This document shows, one piece after another, positions 42,695-51,268 of a stretch of 64,000 nt of DNA; the first letter of the stretch is position 1, and each line of letters begins with the position of its first letter. The position numbers and the translations under genes were made by a program. Source of the DNA: QYOJ01 sp964616825. Its GTDB lineage: Bacteria > Bacteroidota > Bacteroidia > Bacteroidales > FEN-979. The notes under the pieces are model-generated. The model saw only the letters and a list, made by a program, of their open reading frames with translations. It made no database searches and was not told the origin of the DNA. The stretch is taken from positions 1 through 64,000 of the forward strand of contig CAZTSX010000009.1 in the NCBI GenBank assembly GCA_964616825.1. Reading direction: 5' to 3'.

Positions 42695-44550
42695 TCCTCC
42701 AGGTATTCCCGGAATACCTCCTGCAGGTAGGCTTTTCCCTCCACTATGAGTGTATCCTGCTGCTGGGTTGAGGTTTCGAAGAAGTAGAAATCTGGAATGT
42801 GTTTATCGAATGAGAAGTAGCCGCCGGGACGAATCCAAGCTCCCCCATTTTCGTTCGTAAAAAAAGCAAAATCAGAGACGTAGGGATTAAACAGGTTCTT
42901 GCTCCAGTGAAATTTTCCGGCCGGCAAGTTCATCTGAGCAAGGAGAGTGGTGGCGATATCGTGCTGGTTGCCAATCTTCGGCCAACATGTACCCCGGAAC
43001 TCTTCTCGTATCACATTCCCATAAAAGAGCATTGGGATCTTGTGATATTCACGTGAATGGGGATGCCAGTTGTAATATGAATTATGACTATGGTCAGCCA
43101 CGATGATAAACAGGGTGCTGTCGTACCAGGATTTCTCTCGGACCTTTTCAAAGAATTCACCCAGACAATGATCTGTGTATAATGCAGCGTTGATCCACTC
43201 CCGTTCATTGTCGCCCCAGGCTAATGGTTTTTGAAAAGGCTGGTCCCAGGGGGAGTGAGTACTCAGCGTAAACAGAATAGCAAAGAAAGGTTGCTTTTCA
43301 CCAGTTAAATCATCTGCCATAAAATCAAGGGTGAACTCATCATGGATACCCAGTTTTCCCCGTGGAAGATCATCCGGAAAGTCATAAACCTCCATGATCT
43401 TGTCAAATCCGTTGTAAAAAATATATCCCTTGATATTTCCATAGATCAGTTGCCCTCCAAAATAAAAAGCAGTCGTATACCCCTCTTTCTCCAGAGATTG
43501 AGATAGACTGGGCAATTTGGAGTATTTATCAGGTTGAATGGTGATACAGGATACAGGATGAGCGGGGAAGCCGCCCAGGATTGAGGCCATGCCCTGTTCC
43601 GAGCGGGCTCCGGATGAATAAATCTTCGAAAATAGGATCCCGCCCTGCTGCAACTTCCTGAATTCCGGGGTGATCCCGGGTTTTCCTCCCAGATCTTCGA
43701 CCAGATCCGCAGACCAACTTTCCAGCATGATTATGACTACATTAGGCCGCCTGGTGGTTAATATATTTATTGTCGTATCTTTTTCCACATCGTAGATCTG
43801 TTTTACCAGCTTTTGAGCCACATGCTCCTCCATAAATACATATGGGTTCTGATCGAAATTCTGAAGGTTTTCAAATACACTGATATAGAGATTAAAGACG
43901 TTGTTAACCGAGGCGACATTTAACAGATTATGTGTTGAGAAAAATGACTCACTCTGGTTGATCGGGATCTCCTGAGTTCCGCCTCTCATGCCGAGGAACA
44001 TCAGGCAGGGCGCAATGAGGAGAAATCCCATGCTGAACCACCAGTTTCGTCGAAGGTGTATGATGTTCGGGTAGAACCACCGCAGGTAGAAAAAAAACCC
44101 TGCTCCTGTCATGATCAGGAGAAGCAACAGGAGAATAAAAAAGTCAGAAGTCTCAGCAGAGTTATAGATCTCTGAAGGATTCCTCATGTAATTGATAACC
44201 TTGTAACTTAATTTAGTCTTCCATTCACTGTAGATGCCCATCTCCCCGGCAGCTGTCAGAGCGTAAAAGGTGATCATGATCGTCGTATAGACCTTGTTGA
44301 CCAGATTCAGCCAGCGTGGACTATAAACAGATTGAACCATCAGAACCAGGAAAGGAACGATCATGAAATAACAGGCTGTTGCAAGGTCAAGAGGAAACGA
44401 GTGATAAAAAACACCAGCCACTTCCCGGAAAGAGATCTGCTCCACAGAAATCAACCGGATGTGATAAAGCACGAAAACCAACCGTGTGAAATTGAAGAAG
44501 AGAATCCAGAAAATAAGTTGTCTGAAAAAAGAACCCAGTATCTGCTTCAT
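42691..44550 (-). CDS. LTA synthase-like membrane phosphotransferase/sulfatase
   Basis: 619 residues. Five N-terminal membrane segments (about 10-215) are followed by an extracytoplasmic alkaline-phosphatase-superfamily domain. Metal-site motifs: NVVIIMLESWS (Glu), SGARSEQGMASIL at the nucleophile position (Ser in place of the usual Thr), and IIVADHSHNS (Asp-His). The C-terminal part contains FHWSKNLF and FAFFTNENGGAW, seen in Bacteroidota relatives. Members transfer phosphoglycerol or phosphoethanolamine to envelope glycans or lipids. The true substrate in this Gram-negative is unknown. A good promoter match precedes it. Confidence 0.85.
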   Translation of the reverse strand: MKQILGSFFRQLIFWILFFNFTRLVFVLYHIRLISVEQISFREVAGVFYHSFPLDLATACYFMIVPFLVLMVQSVYSPRWLNLVNKVYTTIMITFYALTAAGEMGIYSEWKTKLSYKVINYMRNPSEIYNSAETSDFFILLLLLLIMTGAGFFFYLRWFYPNIIHLRRNWWFSMGFLLIAPCLMFLGMRGGTQEIPINQSESFFSTHNLLNVASVNNVFNLYISVFENLQNFDQNPYVFMEEHVAQKLVKQIYDVEKDTTINILTTRRPNVVIIMLESWSADLVEDLGGKPGITPEFRKLQQGGILFSKIYSSGARSEQGMASILGGFPAHPVSCITIQPDKYSKLPSLSQSLEKEGYTTAFYFGGQLIYGNIKGYIFYNGFDKIMEVYDFPDDLPRGKLGIHDEFTLDFMADDLTGEKQPFFAILFTLSTHSPWDQPFQKPLAWGDNEREWINAALYTDHCLGEFFEKVREKSWYDSTLFIIVADHSHNSYYNWHPHSREYHKIPMLFYGNVIREEFRGTCWPKIGNQHDIATTLLAQMNLPAGKFHWSKNLFNPYVSDFAFFTNENGGAWIRPGGYFSFDKHIPDFYFFETSTQQQDTLIVEGKAYLQEVFREYLED

Positions 44551-44564
44551 GATCGTAGAAAAGA

Positions 44565-44595
44565 CAAAATTAGTTGATTGTTTACAACGACCAAA
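44565..44595 (-). promoter_or_regulatory. Promoter of the LTA synthase-like gene
   Basis: On the minus strand TTTG (44595-44592), a 19-base spacer and TAATTTTG (44572-44565) match the Bacteroidota consensus TTTG-N19-TAnnTTTG fully. The -7 box is 14 bases before the ATG at 44550. Confidence 0.7.
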
Positions 44596-44607
44596 TGATT
44601 AATTTTG
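44577..44607 (+). promoter_or_regulatory. Candidate yggS promoter overlapping the divergent one
   Basis: ATTG (44577-44580, one mismatch to TTTG), a 19-base spacer and TAATTTTG (44600-44607). The -7 box ends 23 bases before the ATG at 44631. It overlaps the promoter on the other strand. Confidence 0.5.
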
Positions 44608-44630
44608 TTATTTATAAGGCGCTGCAAACA

Positions 44631-45302
44631 ATGTACATTGAAGAGAATCTACGGAAAGTAGAACTAGATATCCCCGAAAACGTAAAACTGGTTGTCGTTT
44701 CTAAAACTCAATCACCTGAAGTGATCCGGAAAGTATATGACACAGGACATCGGGTTTTCGGTGAGAACAAAGTGCAGGAACTTGTAGCTAAACAGCCGGA
44801 ACTGCCGGAAGATGTCGAATGGCATTTTATAGGGCACCTGCAACGGAATAAAGTCAGAAAGATCGTTCCGGTTGCATCAATGATCCAAAGCATTGACAGC
44901 CTCAGGCTTCTCCGGGAAGTGAATAAGGAAGCTGTCAACGTCAACAGGGTTATCGATTGTTTGCTTCAGTTTCATATCGCAACCGAAGAGTCGAAATTCG
45001 GACTTGATTTGAAGGAAGCACAGGAGATCCTGGATTCTCCGATTTACGAAGAGATGCAAAACATCCGGCTTTGCGGGGTAATGGGTATGGCAACCTTAAC
45101 GGATAATAAAAAATTAATTACTCAGGAATTCAACCATTTACGCTCCATTTTTCAGAAGTTGGAGAATACCTGTTTTAGCAATGATCCGGCATTCAAGGAA
45201 ATTTCTATGGGGATGACCGGGGATTACCAATTGGCTATTGATCAGGGAAGTACAATTGTAAGGATCGGAACTGCCATATTCGGCCCACGTAACTATGTAT
45301 AG
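44631..45302 (+). CDS. YggS/PROSC family pyridoxal phosphate homeostasis protein
   Basis: 223 residues from the ATG at 44631; an in-frame start at 44574 would lie upstream of the promoter. Single-domain alanine-racemase-like TIM barrel. The PLP lysine is in LVVVSKTQSPEVI; HRVFGENKVQEL, WHFIGHLQRNKV and SMGMTGDYQLAI are the family signatures. It buffers PLP and influences amino-acid metabolism rather than catalysing a known reaction. It diverges from the LTA synthase-like gene; a DUF3298 gene follows after 24 bases. Confidence 0.92.
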   Translation: MYIEENLRKVELDIPENVKLVVVSKTQSPEVIRKVYDTGHRVFGENKVQELVAKQPELPEDVEWHFIGHLQRNKVRKIVPVASMIQSIDSLRLLREVNKEAVNVNRVIDCLLQFHIATEESKFGLDLKEAQEILDSPIYEEMQNIRLCGVMGMATLTDNKKLITQEFNHLRSIFQKLENTCFSNDPAFKEISMGMTGDYQLAIDQGSTIVRIGTAIFGPRNYV

Positions 45303-45314
45303 TGTAAAAATTAT

Positions 45315-45320
45315 AAGGAG
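45315..45320 (+). promoter_or_regulatory. Shine-Dalgarno-like AAGGAG before the DUF3298 gene
   Basis: AAGGAG sits 6 bases before the ATG at 45327. This is unusual in a genome where most starts lack such a site, and it favours ATG 45327 over the TTG at 45321. Confidence 0.55.
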
Positions 45321-45326
45321 TTGACT

Positions 45327-46439
45327 ATGAAGCGAAATTTTCTTCTTTTGGCAGTATTTGGACTCGTTTGCGGACTTACCCTTAGCGCCCAGGTATATCT
45401 TCCAAAGAAAGCATACATGCACCTGGTCGGACGAATCAATGATCAGCAGGAGATCACCCTGAACCTGGTTAAAGTCAACGATAGTATGTATGCTGACCTG
45501 GTTTACAACAATGAAACCTGCACGCATTCTGTCCTTTTCGGAAAGGTCGACCCGGAGGATGGAAGTTTCTGGTTAAAACATCCATTTTGCGACACGGGAA
45601 TGGTGTTTAACGGCAATTTTATTACCCGTCAATCTTTATCAGGTAATCTCGAGTCGGAAGATGGCGAAAAGCAATATCCGTTTGTCCTGGTTGAAAGTTA
45701 TCCAGCAGGATCATTGCCACTGCTCGTCTATTTCAAAGAGATGGCTATAAAGCTTGTCGAAAAAGAGAAGTCACCGCAGGCTGAGATTCATCAGTGCCTG
45801 ATAGTTCCTGGTGAGTCCAGCAATCCGGTTATCTCAGACTCATTAAAAAATATGATGATTCAAAGTTATACGACAGATAAATCGGTACAACGTGATCCGG
45901 TTTCGGTTCTGACATCGGTTCAAAACCAATTTATTGACAACTACCTCTCCAGCAATAAATCACTCTATGAATCCATGCCCGAATCGGCAAGCATGAACTG
46001 GACATTGCTTAAATTCATGCATGTTTTATACAATGACAATTACCTGTTATCCTATTACTTATTGAGCTATACGTTTACCGGAGGCGCTCATGGGATGGAG
46101 ACCCAGGAGTTCACGGTAATGAATATGCAAAATGGAATCCCTCTGACCCTGGCGGAAATTTTCAACAAAGGATTTGAGCAGAATTTAACAGCCATACTTA
46201 CCAGGAAACTAAAAAAGATGTACGACTTATCTGCTCAGGACAGGCTTACCGATCATGGGTTTTTTGTTGATGATATCTCTCCAACATCCAACTTCTATGT
46301 AACGGGAAACGGTATCGGATTTTACTACAACCACTACGATATTGCACCCTATTCAAATGGTCCGACCGATATTCTGATCCCGTTTGATGAATTAAAGGGA
46401 ATGATTAAAGAGAAAAGCCCGATCAGCGTTCTGAAATAA
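45327..46439 (+). CDS. Exported DUF3298 (RsiV/PdaC C-terminal-like) protein
   Basis: 370 residues from the ATG at 45327, which has AAGGAG six bases upstream. A signal peptide (MKRNFLLLAVFGLVCGLTLSAQ) precedes a beta-rich N-terminal region (about 25-125) of unknown type. The C-terminal domain (about 240-370) has YTFTGGAHGMETQEFTVMN, LTLAEIF and ILIPFDEL. These are typical of DUF3298, the domain that binds lysozyme in RsiV and occurs in many envelope proteins. The function here is unknown; a periplasmic location is likely. Confidence 0.8.
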   Translation: MKRNFLLLAVFGLVCGLTLSAQVYLPKKAYMHLVGRINDQQEITLNLVKVNDSMYADLVYNNETCTHSVLFGKVDPEDGSFWLKHPFCDTGMVFNGNFITRQSLSGNLESEDGEKQYPFVLVESYPAGSLPLLVYFKEMAIKLVEKEKSPQAEIHQCLIVPGESSNPVISDSLKNMMIQSYTTDKSVQRDPVSVLTSVQNQFIDNYLSSNKSLYESMPESASMNWTLLKFMHVLYNDNYLLSYYLLSYTFTGGAHGMETQEFTVMNMQNGIPLTLAEIFNKGFEQNLTAILTRKLKKMYDLSAQDRLTDHGFFVDDISPTSNFYVTGNGIGFYYNHYDIAPYSNGPTDILIPFDELKGMIKEKSPISVLK

Positions 46440-46468
46440 TTGGTCTCTGAGGAAGTTTATTTGACTAT

Positions 46469-47341
46469 CTATATAGTAGCCCGAATAAACCGATCGTTAC
46501 CCTGCATATCTTTCATCACATCGATCTTTTGGAAACCGGTTTTCATCAGAAGTGAAACACAAGTCTGTCCGAACCGTTCATGGATCTCAACATAGAGAAT
46601 TCCGCTGTGTTTAAGGTGCTTCATAGAAAAATCAGCGATGGCCTGGTAGAAAATTAACGGGTTTTCATCGGGAACAAAGAGTGCAGAACTCGGTTCATGG
46701 TCCAACACGTTGGCATGCATCTGAGTTTTGTCACTCTCCGGAATATATGGGGGATTGCTGATAATGGTATTGAACCAGGTGAACTCAAGGGAAGTCTCTA
46801 TGCGAAGAATATCTACATATCGAAAGTCGACAAACAATTGATTCTTCGAGGCATTTTGCCTGGCTATTTCAAGGGCGGCTTGTGAGTTATCGATGGCTGT
46901 CACCCCACTATGCCGAAATGCATCCTTTAGAGCCAGCGCCAGGCATCCCGATCCGGTACCAATATCCAGAAACGAGTGATCTGCAAGTTGTGTTTGTTCA
47001 TGATCCTGAATGACCAAAGATGCCAGCTCCTCAGTTTCTGGTCTGGGGATCAATACATCCGGCGTAACCCGAAGGTTCAAACCCAGAAACTGGGTGCTTC
47101 CAATTATATATTGTATCGGGACTGACCTGTGCAACTGCTCCAACGCATCTTCAAAGATTTTATACGACGGCTCATTAAGAGATGCTGCTTTCTTCAAGTG
47201 GACGTCTGCCCTGCTCCATCCCAGGTGATGTTCAAACAAGCGAAACAACATCGACCTGATCTCTTCTGCAGGATAAAGTGGTTGCAACTGCTGTTGAAAA
47301 ACAGAAAACAGATCTCCGACAGATTTATCAGCCAATATCAT
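46469..47341 (-). CDS. prmC: Peptide chain release factor N5-glutamine methyltransferase
   Basis: 290 residues. An N-terminal helical release-factor-binding domain (about 1-75) is followed by a Rossmann methyltransferase domain with LDIGTGSGCLALAL (SAM-binding, 125-138). The catalytic NPPY (196-199) contacts the substrate Gln. It methylates the GGQ glutamine of RF1 and RF2. PrmB-type enzymes share the NPPY motif but have a different N-terminus. It diverges from the yigZ-like gene across 38 bases. Confidence 0.93.
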   Translation of the reverse strand: MILADKSVGDLFSVFQQQLQPLYPAEEIRSMLFRLFEHHLGWSRADVHLKKAASLNEPSYKIFEDALEQLHRSVPIQYIIGSTQFLGLNLRVTPDVLIPRPETEELASLVIQDHEQTQLADHSFLDIGTGSGCLALALKDAFRHSGVTAIDNSQAALEIARQNASKNQLFVDFRYVDILRIETSLEFTWFNTIISNPPYIPESDKTQMHANVLDHEPSSALFVPDENPLIFYQAIADFSMKHLKHSGILYVEIHERFGQTCVSLLMKTGFQKIDVMKDMQGNDRFIRATI

Positions 47342-47379
47342 TGGACGAAATTAGAAAATAAAATAACTTCGCCTGAGAA

Positions 47380-47982
47380 ATGGAATCTTCCGATTCATAT
47401 AAATCGATTGCTGGAATTTCAAAAGGCACGTATCGCGAAAAAGCAAGCAAGTTTATCTCGTTTGCCATTCCCGTCTCCAGTGAGAAGGAGGTAAAAGAGC
47501 ATCTCACCAGACTCAGGAAAGAGTATTACGATGCCAACCATCACTGTTATGCCTATCGGATTGGACATCCGGAGTATGTTTACAGAATTAATGACGATGG
47601 AGAACCATCCGGTTCCGCCGGCAAACCTATATACGGACAGATCCTCTCACGTCAACTTTCTGATGTATTGGTAGTGGTGATCCGCTACTTCGGGGGAACA
47701 AAACTTGGCATTCCCGGATTGATTCATGCATATAAGACAACAGCACAGGAAGCCCTTGATCATGCAAAAAAATGTACCAAGGTTTTGGTTGATAGATATA
47801 CAATCAAATTCAACTATACACAGATGAATGATGTGATGAAAATCTTGAAACAGGAGAAGGCAGAAATAATATCTCAGGAGTGTGATAACGATTGTAAAAC
47901 TGATTTTTCTATCCGAAAATCAAAAAGTGAAAAACTGAAAAGCAGACTATCAAAGCTCATGAACATATATATATATGAATGA
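47380..47982 (+). CDS. YigZ/IMPACT family protein
   Basis: 200 residues. The N-terminal IMPACT domain has SFDDHEP-like NDDGEPSGSAGKPIYGQI and VVVIRYFGGTKLGIPGLIHAYK. The C-terminal DUF1949-type ferredoxin-like domain follows (about 130-200). Family members relate to the eukaryotic translation regulator IMPACT; the bacterial role is unsettled. Its stop is followed by the only large non-coding region of the window. Confidence 0.9.
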   Translation: MESSDSYKSIAGISKGTYREKASKFISFAIPVSSEKEVKEHLTRLRKEYYDANHHCYAYRIGHPEYVYRINDDGEPSGSAGKPIYGQILSRQLSDVLVVVIRYFGGTKLGIPGLIHAYKTTAQEALDHAKKCTKVLVDRYTIKFNYTQMNDVMKILKQEKAEIISQECDNDCKTDFSIRKSKSEKLKSRLSKLMNIYIYE

Positions 47983-48093
47983 TGCCCGTCAGGATCATGC
48001 ATTTACTTTTTTAATTCAGTCTTTTTAACGCTAAAAAATGTGAAATATTCATATCGTACTGTATATCAGCGTATTATAAATTTAGAATTATTA

Positions 48094-48168
48094 TAAATAA
48101 TTCATTTTGTCATTTCAATAAAGTGCTATTATACAAACACATACGTTGCTAAATAACTCATTTTTCAT
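48094..48168 (+). repeat. Two imperfect direct repeats upstream of dnaA
   Basis: TAAATAATTCATTTTGTCAT (48094-48113) and TAAATAACTCATTTTTCAT (48150-48168) differ by one substitution and one to two bases in the T/G run. They are spaced 56 bases start to start. The second copy runs into the DnaA-box-like site. Confidence 0.6.
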
Positions 48169-48193
48169 CCACAAATAAGGCCTGTATAGCACT
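48122..48193. repeat. Inverted repeat flanking the DnaA-box-like site
   Basis: AGTGCTATTATACA (48122-48135) and TGTATAGCACT (48183-48193) are inverted copies apart from a three-base TTA insertion in the left arm. They bracket the second direct repeat and TCATCCACA. Confidence 0.55.
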
Positions 48194-48202
48194 ACTACTG
48201 TC

Positions 48203-48233
48203 AATTTTTCTTCAAAATCAATAAAGAAAAATT
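48203..48233. repeat. Perfect 10-bp AT-only inverted repeat
   Basis: AATTTTTCTT (48203-48212) and AAGAAAAATT (48224-48233) are exact inverted copies around an 11-base loop. The right arm runs into a T-tract (48232-48238). This could be a weak terminator for the upstream gene or an easily melted site. Confidence 0.55.
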
Positions 48234-48383
48234 TTTTTATTCAACATTTTTTTCAAAATTTTGTTAATAATTTGATGCTCCCCGAATCCTACAGGAACTT
48301 GACTAGCGCCGAGAACCTAACAGCTTGATATAAAGTACGATAACTTAGTTTTTAACAATAGCACCCTCTAGCCATACGTGTTA

Positions 48384-49820
48384 ATGGAAAAGAATGTAGT
48401 TGAAGTTTGGGAAAATTGTCTGCAGATTATTAAGGACAATATCAATTATCAAAGCTACAAAACATGGTTTTTACCAATTAAACCTTTAAAACTCCAGGAT
48501 CACGTATTAACAATTCAGGTTCCAAGTCAGTTCTTTTACGAATGGCTCGAAGAGCACTACATTAGTTTACTGAAGAAAACGATTAAGAAAGAACTGGGAC
48601 CGGAAGGCCGGTTGGAGTACAGCATCATAATGGATAATTCTGAGAATGATCCGGGTCCATTTGCCATCCATGTTCCAACAACTGAAAAAAAAGCAACAAA
48701 AAACCCTTCGGTTTCCATGCCAATTGATCTCAACCGTGGAACTTCCAAAGAGATACCCAATCCATTTATCATCCCCGGTCTGAAAAAGATTAAGGTCAAC
48801 TCTCAGTTGATAGAGAGCTACTCAATTGACAATTTCATAGAAGGGGATTGCAACCGCCTTGCACGCTCTGCCGGTTTTGCCGTGGCAGAGAATCCCGGAA
48901 AAACAGCTTTCAACCCATTACTGATCTATAGCCAAACAGGCCTGGGTAAAACTCATCTGTCACATGCCATCGGGCTCCAGGTCAAAAATAAATTCCCTGA
49001 TAAAACAGTCCTTTACGTCACAACAGACCAATTTATCAACCAGTTCATCGACTCGGTTAAAAACAATAACCAGAACGACTTCATCCATTTTTATCAGATA
49101 ATCGATGTGCTGATTATCGATGACATTCATAATCTTGCCGGAAAAGAGAAGACACAGGATGTTTTCTTCCATATATTCAACCACTTGCACCAGAAGAGCA
49201 ATCAGATCATTCTGACATCTGATAAACCACCTGTAGAGATGAAGGGCATAGAGCCCCGTTTGCTTTCCCGATTCAAATGGGGACTTTCTGCCGACCTGCA
49301 GATCCCTGACCTGGAAACCCGCATCGCTATCCTTCATAAAAAACTTTACAACGACGGTATCGATGTTCCACAGGAAGTTGTTGAATACCTGGCATATAGC
49401 ATCAACACCAATATCCGTGAACTGGAAGGAGCGCTTATCTCCCTTCTGGCTCAGTCCTCCCTGAATAAGAAGGTGATTACGCTGGAACTCGCGAAACAGA
49501 TGATCGATAAGTTCGTTAAGAACACCTCACGGGAGATTTCGATCGACTACATTCAGAAAGTTGTTTGCGACTATTTCAGCATCCCCATTGAAATGATCCA
49601 TTCCAAAACCCGGAAACGGGAGATCGTGCAAGCCAGACAACTTTCGATGTTTTTCTCCAAAAAGCATACAAAAGCATCTTTGGCAAATATCGGTCTCCAT
49701 TGCGGAAACAAGGATCACGCCACGGTTTTGCATGCATGCCGAACAGTTAACAACCTGGTAGAAACCGATAAGCAATTCCGTCAGTTTGTGGAGGAACTGG
49801 ATAAGCGGATCAAATTGTAA
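48384..49820 (+). CDS. dnaA: Chromosomal replication initiator protein DnaA
   Basis: 478 residues from the ATG at 48384; a GTG two codons upstream is the alternative. Domain I (VWENCLQIIKDNINYQSYKTWF) is followed by a short variable linker. The AAA+ domain has Walker B-type VLIIDDIHNLAGKEKTQ and sensor LLSRFKWG. The DNA-binding domain IV has CGNKDHATVLHACRTV. Walker A reads YSQTGLGKTH, where the first glycine of the usual YGGxGLGKT is replaced by Ser. It initiates replication at oriC. A low-molecular-weight phosphatase gene follows 15 bases later, in a run of four closely packed genes. Confidence 0.95.
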   Translation: MEKNVVEVWENCLQIIKDNINYQSYKTWFLPIKPLKLQDHVLTIQVPSQFFYEWLEEHYISLLKKTIKKELGPEGRLEYSIIMDNSENDPGPFAIHVPTTEKKATKNPSVSMPIDLNRGTSKEIPNPFIIPGLKKIKVNSQLIESYSIDNFIEGDCNRLARSAGFAVAENPGKTAFNPLLIYSQTGLGKTHLSHAIGLQVKNKFPDKTVLYVTTDQFINQFIDSVKNNNQNDFIHFYQIIDVLIIDDIHNLAGKEKTQDVFFHIFNHLHQKSNQIILTSDKPPVEMKGIEPRLLSRFKWGLSADLQIPDLETRIAILHKKLYNDGIDVPQEVVEYLAYSINTNIRELEGALISLLAQSSLNKKVITLELAKQMIDKFVKNTSREISIDYIQKVVCDYFSIPIEMIHSKTRKREIVQARQLSMFFSKKHTKASLANIGLHCGNKDHATVLHACRTVNNLVETDKQFRQFVEELDKRIKL

Positions 49821-49835
49821 CTCACTTTTTTTCTC

Positions 49836-50306
49836 ATGAAGGTTTTATTTGTTTGCACCGGAAACATCTGCCGGTCACCCTTAGCTGAAGGTGTCTTGCG
49901 CTCAAAATATGTTGAGTTGGCTATTGATGCTTATATAGACTCGTGCGGATTTGAAGCCTATCACTTCGGAGATCGTCCGGATCACCGGGCTCAAAAAGTC
50001 GCCCGGACGAACGGGATCGACATCTCAAACCATTCAGCCAGGCGGTTCATTGTTGAGGATTTCGATCGGTTCGATAGGATATTTGTGATGGATTCATACC
50101 ATTACCAGGCAGTGATGAGTATTGCACGGAATGACCAGGACCGGGAGAAAATTGATTTTGTACGCAACGCTGTCTATCCCGGGCGAAACCTGCCTGTCAA
50201 AGATCCCTATTACGATGATTTTTACGCATTTGAAGAGGTGTTTGAGCAACTGGATGAAGCGTGTGAGAAAATAGCGGAGATTGCTGTTACATTCAACAAA
50301 TCATGA
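49836..50306 (+). CDS. Low-molecular-weight protein tyrosine phosphatase
   Basis: 156 residues. The P-loop CTGNICRSP places the nucleophile Cys7 and Arg13 at the N-terminus, and the general acid is Asp123 in VKDPYYDD. It removes phosphate from tyrosine of target proteins, or less likely acts as an arsenate reductase, for which the extra cysteines are absent. The stop overlaps the next gene start (ATGA). Confidence 0.93.
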   Translation: MKVLFVCTGNICRSPLAEGVLRSKYVELAIDAYIDSCGFEAYHFGDRPDHRAQKVARTNGIDISNHSARRFIVEDFDRFDRIFVMDSYHYQAVMSIARNDQDREKIDFVRNAVYPGRNLPVKDPYYDDFYAFEEVFEQLDEACEKIAEIAVTFNKS

Positions 50307-51268
50307 TCACAACTCCCTCTCCCCGACCCTCCTCACAAGAGATTCGAGATGCACATACCCGAATCCTCCCACATATCCACCGTACCCCGCTAATTTCAAA
50401 CCAGAGCATCAACAAATTAGTGGATGCTGAACTCTTTTTTAAATGTGAAAATATGCAGAAGGTTGGTGCGTTCAAAGCCCGTGGGGCTACCAATGCGGTA
50501 TTATCATTATCCAAAAAACTACAGGCAAAAGGGGTTGCAACTCACTCTTCCGGCAACCACGCCCAGGCGCTCTCCTGGGCGGCTTCATTAGTGGGTGCAG
50601 AAGCCCATATCGTCATGCCCTCTAACTCCAACCGGGTAAAGATAGAAGCAGTAAAAGGATATGGCGGGAAGATCACCTTCTGCAAGCCGACCCTCTCTTC
50701 CCGCGAAGCCACACTGGAAAAGGTTATCAGGGAAACAGGCGCCACAGAGATCCATCCTTATGACAACCTCCACATCATTGCCGGTCAGGCAACAGCGACC
50801 ATTGAGATGCTTGAAACTGCAGGAGCTCTCGATATGGTGATGGCACCGGTGGGTGGTGGCGGATTGCTGAGTGGAACTGCTCTCGCCTGTCACTATTTCG
50901 CTCCGACCACAAAGGTTGTTGCCGCTGAACCTGAACAAGCAGATGATGCCTTCCGCTCCTTTACTCAACGGAAATTCATCCCGTCAGTAAATCCAATTAC
51001 CATTGCAGACGGCTTGCGAACCTCCCTGGGCAAAATAACATTTCCGATCATCCTGAATTATGTAACAAGGATATTTACAGTAAAGGAAGAGACCATCATC
51101 ACAGCGATGCGGTTGATCTGGGAACGAATGAAGATCCTGATCGAACCCTCTGCCGCTGTACCCCTGGCTGTCTTCCTTGAAGGACATGATGAGCTGAAAG
51201 GGAGACGGATCGGAATTATTTTATCCGGAGGGAATGCAGATCTGGACAACTTACCCTGGAGCAAATGA
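50303..51268 (+). CDS. PLP-dependent threonine/serine dehydratase-like enzyme
   Basis: 321 residues, fold type II PLP enzyme without the ACT domain of biosynthetic IlvA. The Schiff-base lysine is K58 in KVGAFKARGA; the phosphate-binding loop is GGGGLLSG (184-191), and SSGNHAQA binds substrate. The length and the motifs fit catabolic threonine dehydratase or serine racemase, which cannot be told apart here. It is coupled by a 4-base overlap to the phosphatase upstream and to the methylase downstream. Confidence 0.88.
   Translation: MITTPSPRPSSQEIRDAHTRILPHIHRTPLISNQSINKLVDAELFFKCENMQKVGAFKARGATNAVLSLSKKLQAKGVATHSSGNHAQALSWAASLVGAEAHIVMPSNSNRVKIEAVKGYGGKITFCKPTLSSREATLEKVIRETGATEIHPYDNLHIIAGQATATIEMLETAGALDMVMAPVGGGGLLSGTALACHYFAPTTKVVAAEPEQADDAFRSFTQRKFIPSVNPITIADGLRTSLGKITFPIILNYVTRIFTVKEETIITAMRLIWERMKILIEPSAAVPLAVFLEGHDELKGRRIGIILSGGNADLDNLPWSK

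Larger units (their letters stand above)
47983..48383. other. AT-rich non-coding region before dnaA, possible oriC
   Basis: 401 bases, very AT-rich, no ORF. It holds a near-match DnaA box TCATCCACA (48165-48173, one mismatch to TTATCCACA). A weaker one on the minus strand is TATTTCACA (48039-48047). Two imperfect 19-20-base direct repeats and two inverted repeats lie nearby, and a poly-A/T tract (48203-48275) could be an unwinding element. Proximity to dnaA fits an origin or an autoregulatory region. DnaA boxes are too few for certainty. Confidence 0.4.

Noticed and set aside
47983..48030. Terminator after the YigZ-like gene (ATGAT...ATCAT)
   Set aside because: Only five base pairs with a ten-base loop; not stable enough.
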